A program made the position numbers and the translations under genes. This document shows positions 35,162-44,131 of a stretch of 64,000 bases of DNA, piece by piece; position 1 is the first letter of the stretch, and every line of letters begins with the position of its first letter. This DNA is from UBA12087 sp964370815 (lineage in GTDB: Bacteria; Chloroflexota; Anaerolineae; Anaerolineales; Villigracilaceae). The notes beneath the pieces were generated by a model, which was not told the origin of the DNA, did no database searches, and saw nothing but the letters and a program-made list of their open reading frames with translations. The DNA is taken from assembly GCA_964370815.1 (NCBI GenBank), contig CAYJKQ010000002.1, forward strand, positions 248,001 through 312,000. Reading direction: 5' to 3'.

Positions 35162-35187
35162 AACCATCCTCGCCGTGGAGGATGGTT
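35162..35187 (-). terminator. Expression-platform hairpin of the TPP riboswitch
   Basis: AACCATCCTC (35162-35171) and GAGGATGGTT (35178-35187) form a perfect 10-bp stem. On the transcript it is followed by UUUCUUU and then the thiN start codon, so it can act as a terminator. Its 3' arm GAGGAUGG is also the only Shine-Dalgarno-like stretch before thiN, so sequestration of the ribosome site is an alternative mechanism. Confidence 0.75.
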
Positions 35188-35205
35188 GAAAAGTTAAACC
35201 TTTTT

Positions 35206-35289
35206 TGCCTCCGCCGGCATTATCCGGATCAGGTCCTACGGGTCGAAAGCCTGTAGCCTTCCTCTCAGCCTGTCTCACAGGCTCCCCGT
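35206..35289 (-). promoter_or_regulatory. TPP riboswitch (THI element)
   Basis: On the minus strand the order is GGGGAGCC, a P3 stem region with GCTGAGAGG, ACCCGTAGGACCTGATC, and CCGGATAATGCCGGCGGAGG, the complete TPP-aptamer consensus with its CUGAGA and CUGAUC pyrimidine- and pyrophosphate-binding elements. It controls the thiN-thiB-thiP-thiQ-DUF402 operon and should switch it off when TPP is abundant. Confidence 0.96.
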
Positions 35290-35342
35290 TCAATTAATGT
35301 TATGTTCTTATCCATCAATGTTAGATAGTGGATATGAATCTC

Positions 35343-35371
35343 AGTATAAACAGGTCAAATCAGGATGTCAA
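35343..35371 (-). promoter_or_regulatory. Predicted promoter of the riboswitch operon
   Basis: Minus strand: perfect TTGACA (35371-35366), 17-base spacer, TATACT (35348-35343). The predicted start near 35336 is about 45 bases before the aptamer. Confidence 0.7.
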
Positions 35372-35420
35372 GGAAGAAAATGCTTAAAATTCCTGTAAGG
35401 AATTCTGCCTTTAAACACCA

Positions 35421-35455
35421 ACCCCGCTGCAGATCGGCCCTGATCTGTGCGGGGT
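35421..35455 (-). terminator. Terminator hairpin after the Fe-S oxidoreductase gene
   Basis: ACCCCGC plus CAGATC (35421-35435) pair with GATCTG plus GCGGGGT (35442-35455) with a small bulge. It lies between the gene ending at 35558 and the riboswitch promoter and is the likely end of the upstream transcript. Confidence 0.6.
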
Positions 35456-35557
35456 TTGCTATAGGAGAATGTCTTATCTCTATTATACGTATTCAAATAA
35501 GAATATCCTGAAAATAGAATAAGAAACAGATTAGAGATTCTTCTCACGTCTTCGTTT

Positions 35558-37546
35558 TTATTTAAGTTTTTCCGCCACCAGCTCGGCTATATCCTTTACC
35601 TGAATGGATCCCCCATCCACTTTGGAGGCATCATTTAACATGGTCAGACAGAATGGGCAACCAACGGCAACAGTTTCAGCTCCTGTTGCTTTGGCTTCAG
35701 CAAAACGAGCCAAGTTTACATTTCCAGTCCCATGTTCTTCTTCCTTCCACATTTGAGCACCACCAGCACCACAACAGAATGATTTATCAGCATGTCGCGG
35801 CATTTCCAACACTTCAGCTCCTGCAAAATTCAGATCATCACGCGGGGCATCAAAGATCTGGTTATGACGTCCCAGGTAACAGGGATCATGAAAGGTTACT
35901 TTGATCAATTCGCCTTCGGTTTGCATATGCAGCTTACCAGCCGCAGCCAGTTCATTGATCAACTGGGTATGATGGATAACTTTATAATTACCTCCAAATG
36001 CTGGATATTCATTCTTTAGGGTATGCAAGCAGTGCGGGCAGGTGGTTACGATCCTGAGCGGAGCAACTTCGTTTAAAAGCTCCACGTTAGCTGTGGCTAA
36101 TTCATTGAAAAGGAATTCATTCCCGGCGCGCCGTGCAGAATCACCTGTACACTGTTCATTTTGCCCCAACACAGCATAATTGACCCCTGCTGCTTCAAGA
36201 ATTTTTACAAACGCCCGGGAAGTCTTCTGTGCGCGCGCATCTGTTGCAGGAGCACAACCTACCCACCACAAGATCTCTGGCTCTGGATTCTGGTCAATGG
36301 TCGGCACATTCAAGCCATCAGCCCAACGCATTCGCTCCGTTGGGGGGATATTCCAAGGATTTACATTTCGCTCCATGCCGCGGAAAGCAGTTTCCAGCTG
36401 CTTGGGGAAAGCATTTTCCATCAAAACCAGTGAACGGCGAATGTCTAGAATATCACGCATCGGTTCATTACCAACCGGGCAGATATCCACACAAGCTCCG
36501 CACGTGGTGCATGCCCATACAGCTTCATCAGGAATTAAGTCACGCAAAGGGATCTCAGGCAAGGAATTGGAACCCACATGGTTCATGGCGTAGCGTTTAT
36601 TGATCTCCAGAGCAGCCGGAGAGAGGACCTTACCTGTATTATAGGCAGGGCAAACCTCCTGACACCGATAACACATGATGCAAGCGTATGCATCCATTAG
36701 CTGCTCCCATCCAAGATCGGCTAATTTAGATGCGCCAAACTGCTCAACACTATCATCTTCAAAATTTAATTTACTTAGCTCACCAATGGAGCGGCGCTCA
36801 GGTTTTAAAAGGTAATTGAGAGGGGCAAAGAATAGATGAACGTGTTTTGAATAAGGAAAATAAGGAATAAATGCCAGGATCAAACCCAATGCCAGCCAGA
36901 AAGCAACATGTTCCCCAACCACCAATGCCGAGTGGCTCCACCCATTCCACAAGGTAGCCAATGTTGAAGCAAAGGGCTGCCAGGCATCCGCATGACCCTC
37001 AGACGCGATTACGAACGATTCTCCTGCGAAGCGAGATCCAACATGCAACAGGATAAATATCCCAACGATTGCAGAGTCACGCCTGATACCTGTACGTGCC
37101 TTGGAATTAAGCAGGGTACTATCTCGAGTTGTAAGTAAGGTTGATTTAAAAATAAAACGGCGAATGAGAAAATATAACATTCCCACCAACACACCAACAG
37201 ATAGCACATCTCCCAATAGACGGTAGATATTGCCTGTCATGCCTGGAATCGCGAATCCGGAAATATAGCCTCTCAGAACATCTACTATATTGACCAGCAA
37301 ATAGAAACCAAAACCCCAGCCAACCATCGCATGAAAAATACTCGTCAAAAATCGGAAACGAAATACCGGTTGGAAGACGCCAACCTTTAAAATTACACGA
37401 AAAAGTCGGCGGGGAAGCAATTTCCAATCTGGTTTCCCCTTCCCGCTAGAGATCTGCCTAGCTAACCGTTTTACTCCAGCCCAAGCAGCCACTGCAGTAG
37501 CAATTACAGCTATGGCGAATGCAATTTTTTCTACCAATAGAAGCAT
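35558..37546 (-). CDS. Membrane-anchored Fe-S oxidoreductase (HdrD/GlpC-like CCG protein)
   Basis: 662 residues combining three parts. The first ~240 hold about six helices, with histidines suggesting a NarI-like haem b domain. Two 4Fe-4S motifs follow: C289-C292-C295-C299 (CIMCYRCQEVCP) and C346-C349-C352-C356 (CTTCGACVDICP). The C-terminal half has two cysteine-rich CCG domains, with CVGCAP-like (WWVGCAPATD) and FCCGAGGAQMW plus VGCPFCLTML. This is the fused HdrDE/DsrMK-like electron-transfer layout: quinone or haem to a cytoplasmic Fe-S acceptor. No electron-transfer flavoprotein or acyl-CoA dehydrogenase gene is adjacent, so the partner is unknown. It lies downstream of the cytochrome maturation genes but after a terminator. 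Confidence 0.88.
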   Translation of the reverse strand: MLLLVEKIAFAIAVIATAVAAWAGVKRLARQISSGKGKPDWKLLPRRLFRVILKVGVFQPVFRFRFLTSIFHAMVGWGFGFYLLVNIVDVLRGYISGFAIPGMTGNIYRLLGDVLSVGVLVGMLYFLIRRFIFKSTLLTTRDSTLLNSKARTGIRRDSAIVGIFILLHVGSRFAGESFVIASEGHADAWQPFASTLATLWNGWSHSALVVGEHVAFWLALGLILAFIPYFPYSKHVHLFFAPLNYLLKPERRSIGELSKLNFEDDSVEQFGASKLADLGWEQLMDAYACIMCYRCQEVCPAYNTGKVLSPAALEINKRYAMNHVGSNSLPEIPLRDLIPDEAVWACTTCGACVDICPVGNEPMRDILDIRRSLVLMENAFPKQLETAFRGMERNVNPWNIPPTERMRWADGLNVPTIDQNPEPEILWWVGCAPATDARAQKTSRAFVKILEAAGVNYAVLGQNEQCTGDSARRAGNEFLFNELATANVELLNEVAPLRIVTTCPHCLHTLKNEYPAFGGNYKVIHHTQLINELAAAGKLHMQTEGELIKVTFHDPCYLGRHNQIFDAPRDDLNFAGAEVLEMPRHADKSFCCGAGGAQMWKEEEHGTGNVNLARFAEAKATGAETVAVGCPFCLTMLNDASKVDGGSIQVKDIAELVAEKLK

Positions 37547-37744
37547 GGAACCTCACTAGATTTAAGGAAATTTATTCAACAACAGATGAAGGACTTATCC
37601 CTTCACCTGAACCAGCAGTAAGTTAACGGGGGTAGTTTACCATATGCAGAAAATGGACGCAACACAGGTTACATTTCATTTCAGCGACAATTGACCTATT
37701 CTCATTCAGGCTGTCATTTCCGTGATCCTTTCCAGGGAAAATAA

Positions 37745-37771
37745 AGAGTCCGCCAAATGACTACGGACTCT
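37745..37771 (-). terminator. Intrinsic terminator of the cytochrome maturation operon
   Basis: AGAGTCCG (37745-37752) and CGGACTCT (37764-37771) form a perfect stem; on the minus strand TTTATTTT follows. It lies 23 bases after the ccmD-like stop. Confidence 0.75.
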
Positions 37772-37793
37772 GCCTGCAGACAAACGTGAAGGT

Positions 37794-37952
37794 TTAGGCT
37801 TTTTTGTCCTTTTCCAGTTCTTCGAGTGTTAACTGATCACGTTTCATACGATTCCAACGCACAAACATGCTTGTGATATATACCGTAAACACAATAAAAA
37901 AGGTTGCAAAGCCAGCGATCATATAATTGGTCGTTTCGGGGGTTATGGACAT
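37794..37952 (-). CDS. CcmD-like small membrane protein
   Basis: 52 residues: one N-terminal helix (MIAGFATFFIVFTVYITSMF) and a charged tail with RWNRMKRDQ and a Glu/Lys-rich end. CcmD proteins are short and poorly conserved, but the length, topology and position directly after ccmC identify it. CcmD helps release holo-CcmE from the CcmABC complex. The start is ATG 37952 with AGGAG upstream. Confidence 0.75.
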   Translation of the reverse strand: MSITPETTNYMIAGFATFFIVFTVYITSMFVRWNRMKRDQLTLEELEKDKKA

Positions 37953-37961
37953 GTTCTGCTC

Positions 37962-38660
37962 CTATTCCATTACTTTCAGTTTAAGTTCTTCAATTTTATT
38001 TTGCAAAATTCCCAGGCGGATACGGTGCCAGAAAACATCGATAAAAATGATCGTAAAAGTGAAGAGTGCAAAGAAAAATGCTACTTTCATGTCTGGAGAC
38101 ATATTAAACCCACCTTGTGCCTGAGCACTTTCCGAGCCAATGACTACAGGGTGAATAGTGCGGAAAAAGCGAATTGCCATAAAGGTGATCGGCACACTGA
38201 CAGATCCTATCAATGTATAAACTGCACTAAATCGGGCACGTCGATTGGGATCCTCAATGCCATTTCGCAGCATGAAATATGCCAGATAGATCATCTCTGT
38301 GATGGCAGCGGTTGTCAGACGTGGCTCCCAAGTCCACCAGGTATTCCAGGCCGGTCGTGCCCAGATCGACCCCAACATAATAGCGATCAGGAAGAAGACC
38401 AGGCTGATCTCGACGGCTGCTACCTCGATAATATCCCATTTGGATTTGCCTGAGCTCAAATAGGCTATGCCTGCCACTCCTGCAGCGACGAATCCAAGCA
38501 TACCCACCCAGGCATTGGCGACGTGGAAATAGAAAACCCTCTGAACATTGCCCATTGTGACTTCCATCGGAGCGTAACTAAGCGAGAGGTAGGCAGCCAC
38601 TGCCAGGAGAATTATGGAAAGTATGTCCAACACAAGCAATAATTTAGGCTTTTTATTCAT
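37962..38660 (-). CDS. ccmC: Haem exporter protein CcmC
   Basis: 232 residues with six helices. The WWTWEPRLTT motif is the family's tryptophan-rich haem-binding signature (WWxWD/E), with flanking conserved histidines (YFHVANAW and RTIHPVV). CcmC hands haem to CcmE outside the membrane. AGGAG precedes two possible starts; ATG 38660 has the better spacing (9 bases) than 38666. The longer frame to 38741 is upstream of the ribosome site. Confidence 0.93.
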   Translation of the reverse strand: MNKKPKLLLVLDILSIILLAVAAYLSLSYAPMEVTMGNVQRVFYFHVANAWVGMLGFVAAGVAGIAYLSSGKSKWDIIEVAAVEISLVFFLIAIMLGSIWARPAWNTWWTWEPRLTTAAITEMIYLAYFMLRNGIEDPNRRARFSAVYTLIGSVSVPITFMAIRFFRTIHPVVIGSESAQAQGGFNMSPDMKVAFFFALFTFTIIFIDVFWHRIRLGILQNKIEELKLKVME

Positions 38661-38806
38661 TTGCATATCTCCTAAGTTTTTTTCAAATTTAGGAAAAGTT
38701 GGTGTGGGAGATCGATCTATACTCGATCTCATTCCCAACAAATCCTGTTATTAATAATTATTCTTGAAAAATCCACCAGATGAATTTAATAAAAGAAAAT
38801 AACCGT

Positions 38807-39517
38807 TTACTCTTCAACAACGTAATCAAATACCATAAATGCGATGGCAATAAATATGACATCATATACCAACAATAAGTTGATCCAATACATCAGTTCA
38901 CCGATAGCCATCCCCTGTAAAAACCCTCCGCTGGCTTCCACAGCGGCAACGACCACCGGGATCACTACCGGAAAGAGCAGGATGGGGAGCATTACATCCC
39001 TGGTGCGGGTTTGTACTGCCATGGCTGCCAGTAATGTGCCAATGGCACTATACCCCACCGAACCAAGCAAAATTACCAACAACAGCCCCGGGTTGAAAAG
39101 GTTTACATTGTAAAGAACCGAGTAAAGGGGCAACACGATCACTTCTACAATAAACATAAAAACCAGGTTGCTGATCAGTTTACCAAAATAGATGCTGGCG
39201 CGGTCAACGGGAGCAAGCAGCAATCCATCCAGGCAGCCGCGGTCCTTTTCAACTGCCATTGAGCGATTTAGACCCAGTGTTCCTGCAAATGTAAATGTCA
39301 CCCACAAGATGCCAGATGTCGCGGATATGCGTGTTTTTGCATCCAACTTTAGGGCAAAATTAAAAATAAGGATCACGAGCATGGCAAAGACCAGCATGGC
39401 AGACAGTAACTCACGCGAACGCAACTCAGCTGAAAGGTCTTTCCAGGTAATGGCGAATACAGCCTTGAGAAAATTACCCGATCTGACTGCAGGAATTTTT
39501 TTCTCAGGCATTTTCAC
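38807..39517 (-). CDS. ccmB: Haem exporter protein CcmB
   Basis: 236 residues with six helices and the CcmB pattern (WKDLSAELRSRELLSAML, then MAVEKDRGCLDGLLLAPVDR on the cytoplasmic side). It is the permease partner of CcmA. It overlaps ccmA by 14 bases, which indicates translational coupling. Confidence 0.93.
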   Translation of the reverse strand: MKMPEKKIPAVRSGNFLKAVFAITWKDLSAELRSRELLSAMLVFAMLVILIFNFALKLDAKTRISATSGILWVTFTFAGTLGLNRSMAVEKDRGCLDGLLLAPVDRASIYFGKLISNLVFMFIVEVIVLPLYSVLYNVNLFNPGLLLVILLGSVGYSAIGTLLAAMAVQTRTRDVMLPILLFPVVIPVVVAAVEASGGFLQGMAIGELMYWINLLLVYDVIFIAIAFMVFDYVVEE

Positions 39518-40211
39518 CTGCCAATGCTTTTTTGTAAAACGTAAGAATATTGTCTGAATGTAATTCGGATTTTTTTGTGGTGGCAGATATTATTCCTTTT
39601 GAAAGTACATCAAAACGTGTCGCCAGGTCCTCAACGCGTCCCAGATCATGGGAAGTCATCACCACAGTCCGTCCCCGGGCAGCCACATCTCGCAATACCT
39701 TGTCGAGCATGTCACAGGCATCCTGATCCAATCCGGTGTGTGGCTCATCAAACAACATCACTTCAGGGTCATGCAGTACGGCACGACCAATCGCCAGGCG
39801 TTGCTGCATCCCTCTCGAAAATGTCCGCACCAGATCCCGGCGGCGGGAGGTTAATCCCACCAAATCCAGTACTCCTTCTATCCTTTTGCTTAAGTTGCTA
39901 ATGTTATACATTTTCCCAAAGAAACGCATGTTTTCTTCCGCGGTGAGATCTCCGTACAACAGAGGCATATGGGAGACTACACCTATTCTTTGACGAACCT
40001 GGGCAGCCTGGGTTGGCAGACTATAACCTGCCACTTTAATATCTCCCAGTGAAGGTCGGGATAAGGAAGCCAGAATACGCAGAAAGGTTGTCTTTCCGGC
40101 ACCATTTGGACCAAGAAGAGCCACAAACTCACCCTGTGCAACCTGAAAATCCAGGCCGCGCAGGATGGTTTTCAACCCAAAGCGCTTTACTAATTTACGA
40201 ACTTCTATCAT
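39504..40211 (-). CDS. ccmA: Haem exporter ATPase CcmA
   Basis: 235 residues: Walker A LLGPNGAGKT, signature TFSRGMQQRLAIGRA and Walker B VMLFDEPHTGLD of the CcmA type (GMxQR instead of SGGQxQR). With CcmB and CcmC it drives release of haem-loaded CcmE. Located upstream of ccmB, with which it overlaps. Confidence 0.93.
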   Translation of the reverse strand: MIEVRKLVKRFGLKTILRGLDFQVAQGEFVALLGPNGAGKTTFLRILASLSRPSLGDIKVAGYSLPTQAAQVRQRIGVVSHMPLLYGDLTAEENMRFFGKMYNISNLSKRIEGVLDLVGLTSRRRDLVRTFSRGMQQRLAIGRAVLHDPEVMLFDEPHTGLDQDACDMLDKVLRDVAARGRTVVMTSHDLGRVEDLATRFDVLSKGIISATTKKSELHSDNILTFYKKALAGENA

Positions 40212-40273
40212 CTATACACTTTCTTTTACCAAATTTTTATTTTGTGCTCAATTATCAGACCTCTACCAAAAGT

Positions 40274-42247
40274 TTAAAGGATATCTTTTAACCGGGCTTT
40301 TAACTCAGCGCGGCGTTTTTGATATACTTCTTCAGCCAATGTACCGGCTTTATATTGATCATCAAGGGATGCGATCGCGTCCATGAGTCGGTCCGGGTCT
40401 TTCCCCAGCGAATCGGACTCATAAGGATCCATTCCCTCTTCCAAATCCTCAGTGCTGGCACGACCCCTCAAGTAGAAGAACAAACCTGCCAGGATCAGGA
40501 CTGCACCAAAAATTGCCAACCCGATCACCAGTGTGGTCTGTGAAGAGACTGTTGCAGGGCTATCAGTTGATCCTGTTTTGGGTGTCCCAGCAATGGATAG
40601 CGTCAAAGCATCTCCAATTGCAATGTTTTCAGCCGTAAACATGGAATATGATTGACCTTGAATATCCCTGTTTCCAGCATCAGTCAATTGGTCACTACTG
40701 ATCTTAATACCATCAGGAGCCATGACAATTACCGAACCGATCGAAATATTGAATGGTTGTTTGATCTCCAGTTTCTTCCCATAAGGCATGTCAAATGAAT
40801 ACATCAATTGGTAGGAACTGGCTCCTGGAAGAATTGGGGATGGATCTCCAAAACCTCTCTCGGTGGATATAAAGGGATTACCGATCTGTCCATTTTCGAA
40901 TTGTAAATTACTGGCACCTTCTGGAAGCAGATAAGTCAGAATCGCCTGGTTCGGTCCTTCAGTAACAATGGTTTTTTTACTGGAATTGGAAAGGATATAG
41001 ATCTCGATCACCTGGATTGTGCCCGGGTTTGAGAAATCAAAGAAGATATGTAATCGATCTGCTGAGATGGAACTTGTATCCGTTGTTGATTCATAAACAG
41101 TTATGGGTAGATCAAATTCAGTTGTCGATCCGTCATAAACTGCCACATCCGAGTTATATGAGATTCCATCAACATCAGCACGGACAATATAAGCAATATT
41201 GGATTCCAATGGAACATTAGCAAACTCATAAAAACCATCCGCTTTTACCGTTGTAACCAGATTAATAGTCTCACTCATGTTGACATAACCGTGCAAAACT
41301 AACTTGAGGCTGGTTGGAACCTCCCCTCCCGAACCATTGGTAATCTGACCTGTTATCCTACTGCCTGAATTGATAGGTGTTACTGAAGCTTCAGGAGTTG
41401 AATTAGCATTCAATGTTGCAGCTTGAGTGCCATCGGGTGGATTTGAAGGAGTAGCCTCTCCTGCCAATATTGTCGCATCAGGTGTGATCTCCAAACTGGA
41501 GTTTTCGGTGGGTAAGATTGTTGCAGACGCTTCAATTGTTGGTAATGGCACCGTAGTACTGGTATCATAGATCAAAGTACGAAGATAGGCTGTGAGCGCC
41601 CAGATCTGAGACTCACTCAATTGGGAGTTGAAAGCTTCCATCTTTGGGGGTAATCCATTAGAAATTACCTGGTACATCCCCAGACTTGTTACCTGGGACA
41701 TGAATGCTTGATTGGAAAAATCTACCGAGGTTCCGGTTACAAGACCTTTACTTGCATCTCCATTCGGTCCATGACACGTGGCGCATAGATCCGCATAGAG
41801 AGCTGCTCCTTCCTCCACCTGGCTGTTGGTATTGCTCAAAGAATAAACATAGGAAAGCACATCCCAACGTTCAGAATCAGATAGACTTGTAAATGGGGGC
41901 ATATACCGATCAATCTGCCCCTGCGTGATGACTGTGAACCACTTGGCTGGATTGTATTGGCTGGCAATATCCCGCAAACCTATGGCTGAAACCGGAACAG
42001 GCAAACCACCTGCCTGTGGACCATTACCAAGTCCATCTATACCATGACAAGGCGCACATTTCACGTCAAAGATAGCCTTTCCTCGCGCAGGTGAGGAAGG
42101 CTCAGATGGAAATAATGCACCCATGGTAGGTGCGGGAGTCGGTGGTATGTAATTTGGTGGTGGTGTCAGGTCTTCCGCCAGTGTAAAATTGCAGGCTGCC
42201 AATAGTGTGCTTAGCAAGAAAACCATCAAATATGATCTATTTTTCAT
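40274..42247 (-). CDS. Diheme cytochrome c lipoprotein with carboxypeptidase-regulatory-like domain and membrane anchor
   Basis: 657 residues. A lipobox (LLAAC, Cys19) leads into a Pro-rich stretch and two cytochrome c domains with CAPCH (C64-H68) and CATCH (C155-H159) sites, each with a distal methionine candidate (YMPPF at about 116; PPKMEAF in the second). Then an extended beta-rich region, including a carboxypeptidase-regulatory-like repeat (about 300-390), precedes a transmembrane helix (LVIGLAIFGAVLILAGLFFYL) and a cytoplasmic SHOCT-like tail. This layout is unusual for a cytochrome. It lies within the ccm locus, which should provide its haem attachment. Confidence 0.82.
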   Translation of the reverse strand: MKNRSYLMVFLLSTLLAACNFTLAEDLTPPPNYIPPTPAPTMGALFPSEPSSPARGKAIFDVKCAPCHGIDGLGNGPQAGGLPVPVSAIGLRDIASQYNPAKWFTVITQGQIDRYMPPFTSLSDSERWDVLSYVYSLSNTNSQVEEGAALYADLCATCHGPNGDASKGLVTGTSVDFSNQAFMSQVTSLGMYQVISNGLPPKMEAFNSQLSESQIWALTAYLRTLIYDTSTTVPLPTIEASATILPTENSSLEITPDATILAGEATPSNPPDGTQAATLNANSTPEASVTPINSGSRITGQITNGSGGEVPTSLKLVLHGYVNMSETINLVTTVKADGFYEFANVPLESNIAYIVRADVDGISYNSDVAVYDGSTTEFDLPITVYESTTDTSSISADRLHIFFDFSNPGTIQVIEIYILSNSSKKTIVTEGPNQAILTYLLPEGASNLQFENGQIGNPFISTERGFGDPSPILPGASSYQLMYSFDMPYGKKLEIKQPFNISIGSVIVMAPDGIKISSDQLTDAGNRDIQGQSYSMFTAENIAIGDALTLSIAGTPKTGSTDSPATVSSQTTLVIGLAIFGAVLILAGLFFYLRGRASTEDLEEGMDPYESDSLGKDPDRLMDAIASLDDQYKAGTLAEEVYQKRRAELKARLKDIL

Positions 42248-42415
42248 TAATTTCCCTTCTTGTTCTTTTTTTCATACAGGCAGATTCTCTTCCCTGAATG
42301 GTTTCGAATTATTATGTTTTATTATAGAAACCAACCGCAAGGTTATGTAAGTTAATTCCTAAATCTTATTCACACCGTTGGTTATCAATGTCTAAAAGTT
42401 AATATTCGAAACCAG

Positions 42416-42928
42416 TTATTTGAGTGTATTTCCGCATTTGGGACAGAAAGTATCCGACATTAGAATGGGATTACCACACTTAGGGCAAAATCCTGCAGAT
42501 TTCGCTTTTTGGGTGATCCTTCGCTTGGCGATCATGGCTTCCAACTCCTCATCCGCCTCTGCAGCTTCGAGGTTGGAATCCATCGTAGAATCTGCTCTGC
42601 GGGAAGCAATCGAAGCTTCAATGAATTCTTCTGCTTCAATTGGAGATGCAGTCTGTTGGTATTCATCCAATTGCTGCAGAATTGATACTCCTTTTTGCAT
42701 CAGGGCTTTGCGCATTACGGGATAATCCTCAGATGGAATTTTCCCAAGTTTGTTATCAAAATCCAACTCCTGTAAAGCGTTAAGGATGCGCTCATTCTCA
42801 GACATTAAGCTGGAAATTTCATGGTCTTCTTGAACATGTCTCCGCTGTTTTTTCAGGAATGGAGTTGAAATGAACATCGCAACCAGGATCAGAACTGCCA
42901 GTATTAGAAAAACTGCACCAATATCCAT
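42416..42928 (-). CDS. Zinc-ribbon membrane protein of the ccm operon
   Basis: 170 residues: an N-terminal helix (FLILAVLILVAMFIS), a charged middle predicted to be helical or coiled (LMSENERILNALQELDFDN), and a double zinc ribbon at the end (FCPKCGNPIL with C148/C151 and FCPKCGNTLK with C162/C165). The N-terminal helix plus EXXXR...LEFDxxxGK-like segment resembles the CcmI/cytochrome-biogenesis family, but no TPR domain is present. Six bases separate it from ccmG. A role in cytochrome assembly is inferred from position. Confidence 0.72.
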   Translation of the reverse strand: MDIGAVFLILAVLILVAMFISTPFLKKQRRHVQEDHEISSLMSENERILNALQELDFDNKLGKIPSEDYPVMRKALMQKGVSILQQLDEYQQTASPIEAEEFIEASIASRRADSTMDSNLEAAEADEELEAMIAKRRITQKAKSAGFCPKCGNPILMSDTFCPKCGNTLK

Positions 42929-42933
42929 TTTTC

Positions 42934-43611
42934 TTAATTCCCAAAAAGTAGTGGATCAATAACAGATTGGATCTCAGAGACTGAAACAAAAGGTCCAATT
43001 TTTATGTTTCTTAAAATACCGTTCTTGTCGATTGTATATGTTTCTGGAACCCCAATCTTGCGATTAAATGCCTGCGAGATGCGGGTACCCAGATCTGGAC
43101 CATTGAAATAAGTGATACCAAATTTCGCCAGGTAGGAACGGGCTTCCGGCTCGGTATCTACGTAATCCACACCCAAAAAGACAACGTCTCCACGCGGCTC
43201 ATAATACTTCCAGGCTGCTTCGAGATCAGCCGCTTCTCCTTCGCAGGGTTTGCACCAGGAAGCCCAAAAGTTGACAACCACTACTTTATCTTTTAGATCA
43301 CTTAATTGGATAATTTTCCCCTGTGGGTGCGCCTCATCGCTGAATGTAGTCAGGCTGAAATCTGGCACCGGCTCGCCAACCGCGATAACGTTCTTTTGCG
43401 CCCGCAATAATCCTGAACCAATGAAAGCTAAAAATCCCAACAATATCACCCAGATGATGCCCTGGATGAATGGTGAAACAGCACGTTTTTCATCCACTAC
43501 CTTTTGTGGAGTGATCTGAGGGGTATTGGTTTCTTCTTCCACATAAAGATCATCCTTATTTATCTTTTCTTTTGGAGATAAACTTCCTCCATTCCCGTTT
43601 TTTTCTGTCAT
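42934..43611 (-). CDS. ccmG: CcmG/ResA-type thioredoxin-like thiol-disulfide protein
   Basis: 225 residues. A cytoplasmic disordered N-terminus and one helix (about 50-68) anchor an extracytoplasmic TlpA/ResA domain with the active site WASWCKPC (C120, C123) and the cis-proline region GVPETYTID. It keeps apocytochrome CXXCH cysteines reduced for haem attachment. It is located directly after ccmH. Confidence 0.9.
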   Translation of the reverse strand: MTEKNGNGGSLSPKEKINKDDLYVEEETNTPQITPQKVVDEKRAVSPFIQGIIWVILLGFLAFIGSGLLRAQKNVIAVGEPVPDFSLTTFSDEAHPQGKIIQLSDLKDKVVVVNFWASWCKPCEGEAADLEAAWKYYEPRGDVVFLGVDYVDTEPEARSYLAKFGITYFNGPDLGTRISQAFNRKIGVPETYTIDKNGILRNIKIGPFVSVSEIQSVIDPLLFGN

Positions 43612-43617
43612 TGGTTC

Positions 43618-44106
43618 TTAGCCTCTTTTTTTCAATTCTTCTTCCAATCGATCCATGTAAGGATCGGTCTCTTCCATCATGTCAGGGATTTGTGTATTTT
43701 CTTTGGCAATTTGCTTTGCAAGTTCACGCCATGAACGAAAAGCACGATATAGAATATATGCACCAGCCAAAAATGCCACCGGAGGGACAATATAAACCAG
43801 CCAGTTTAAGCCCTGACGAGGTGGTTCAGCCAGGACACGGATGCCATAATTTTCTACAAAGTAATCTTTGATCCTGTCTTCATCCCAACCCTGTGCGAGT
43901 CGCAATCGGATCTCATCCCTCCATTGGGCACAAGCCTGGGTCGGGCAGACATCCAACGGTGTGTTTTCACAGACAGGGCAGAACAACTGGCTGGCGATGG
44001 CGTTAACATCATCATCCGAAGGAGTTGGTTGTTGGGCATTAGCTGAGCTTGCCCATCCTGCCAACAGCAGGATGCTGATAAATCCGATACAAAATAAACG
44101 TTTCAT
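43618..44106 (-). CDS. ccmH: Cytochrome c-type biogenesis protein CcmH
   Basis: 162 residues. A signal peptide, then the CcmH/NrfF domain with the redox pair LFCPVCENTP (C43, C46), further cysteines (VCPTQAC), and a C-terminal helix (LVYIVPPVAFLAGAYILYRAF) followed by a polar tail. The start ATG 44106 has AGGAG upstream; the frame to 44160 runs into ccmF and is not needed. CcmH works with CcmF/CcmG in apocytochrome reduction. Confidence 0.92.
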   Translation of the reverse strand: MKRLFCIGFISILLLAGWASSANAQQPTPSDDDVNAIASQLFCPVCENTPLDVCPTQACAQWRDEIRLRLAQGWDEDRIKDYFVENYGIRVLAEPPRQGLNWLVYIVPPVAFLAGAYILYRAFRSWRELAKQIAKENTQIPDMMEETDPYMDRLEEELKKRG

Positions 44107-44131
44107 AAATCTCTCCTGACCAGAGACCTCA

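Noticed and set aside
35156..35293. N-terminal extension of thiamine diphosphokinase
   Set aside because: These codons are the TPP aptamer and its switching hairpin; homology begins at ATG 35155.
36180..36593. 137-codon plus-strand frame inside the Fe-S oxidoreductase gene
   Set aside because: Antisense shadow of a gene with clear cysteine motifs.
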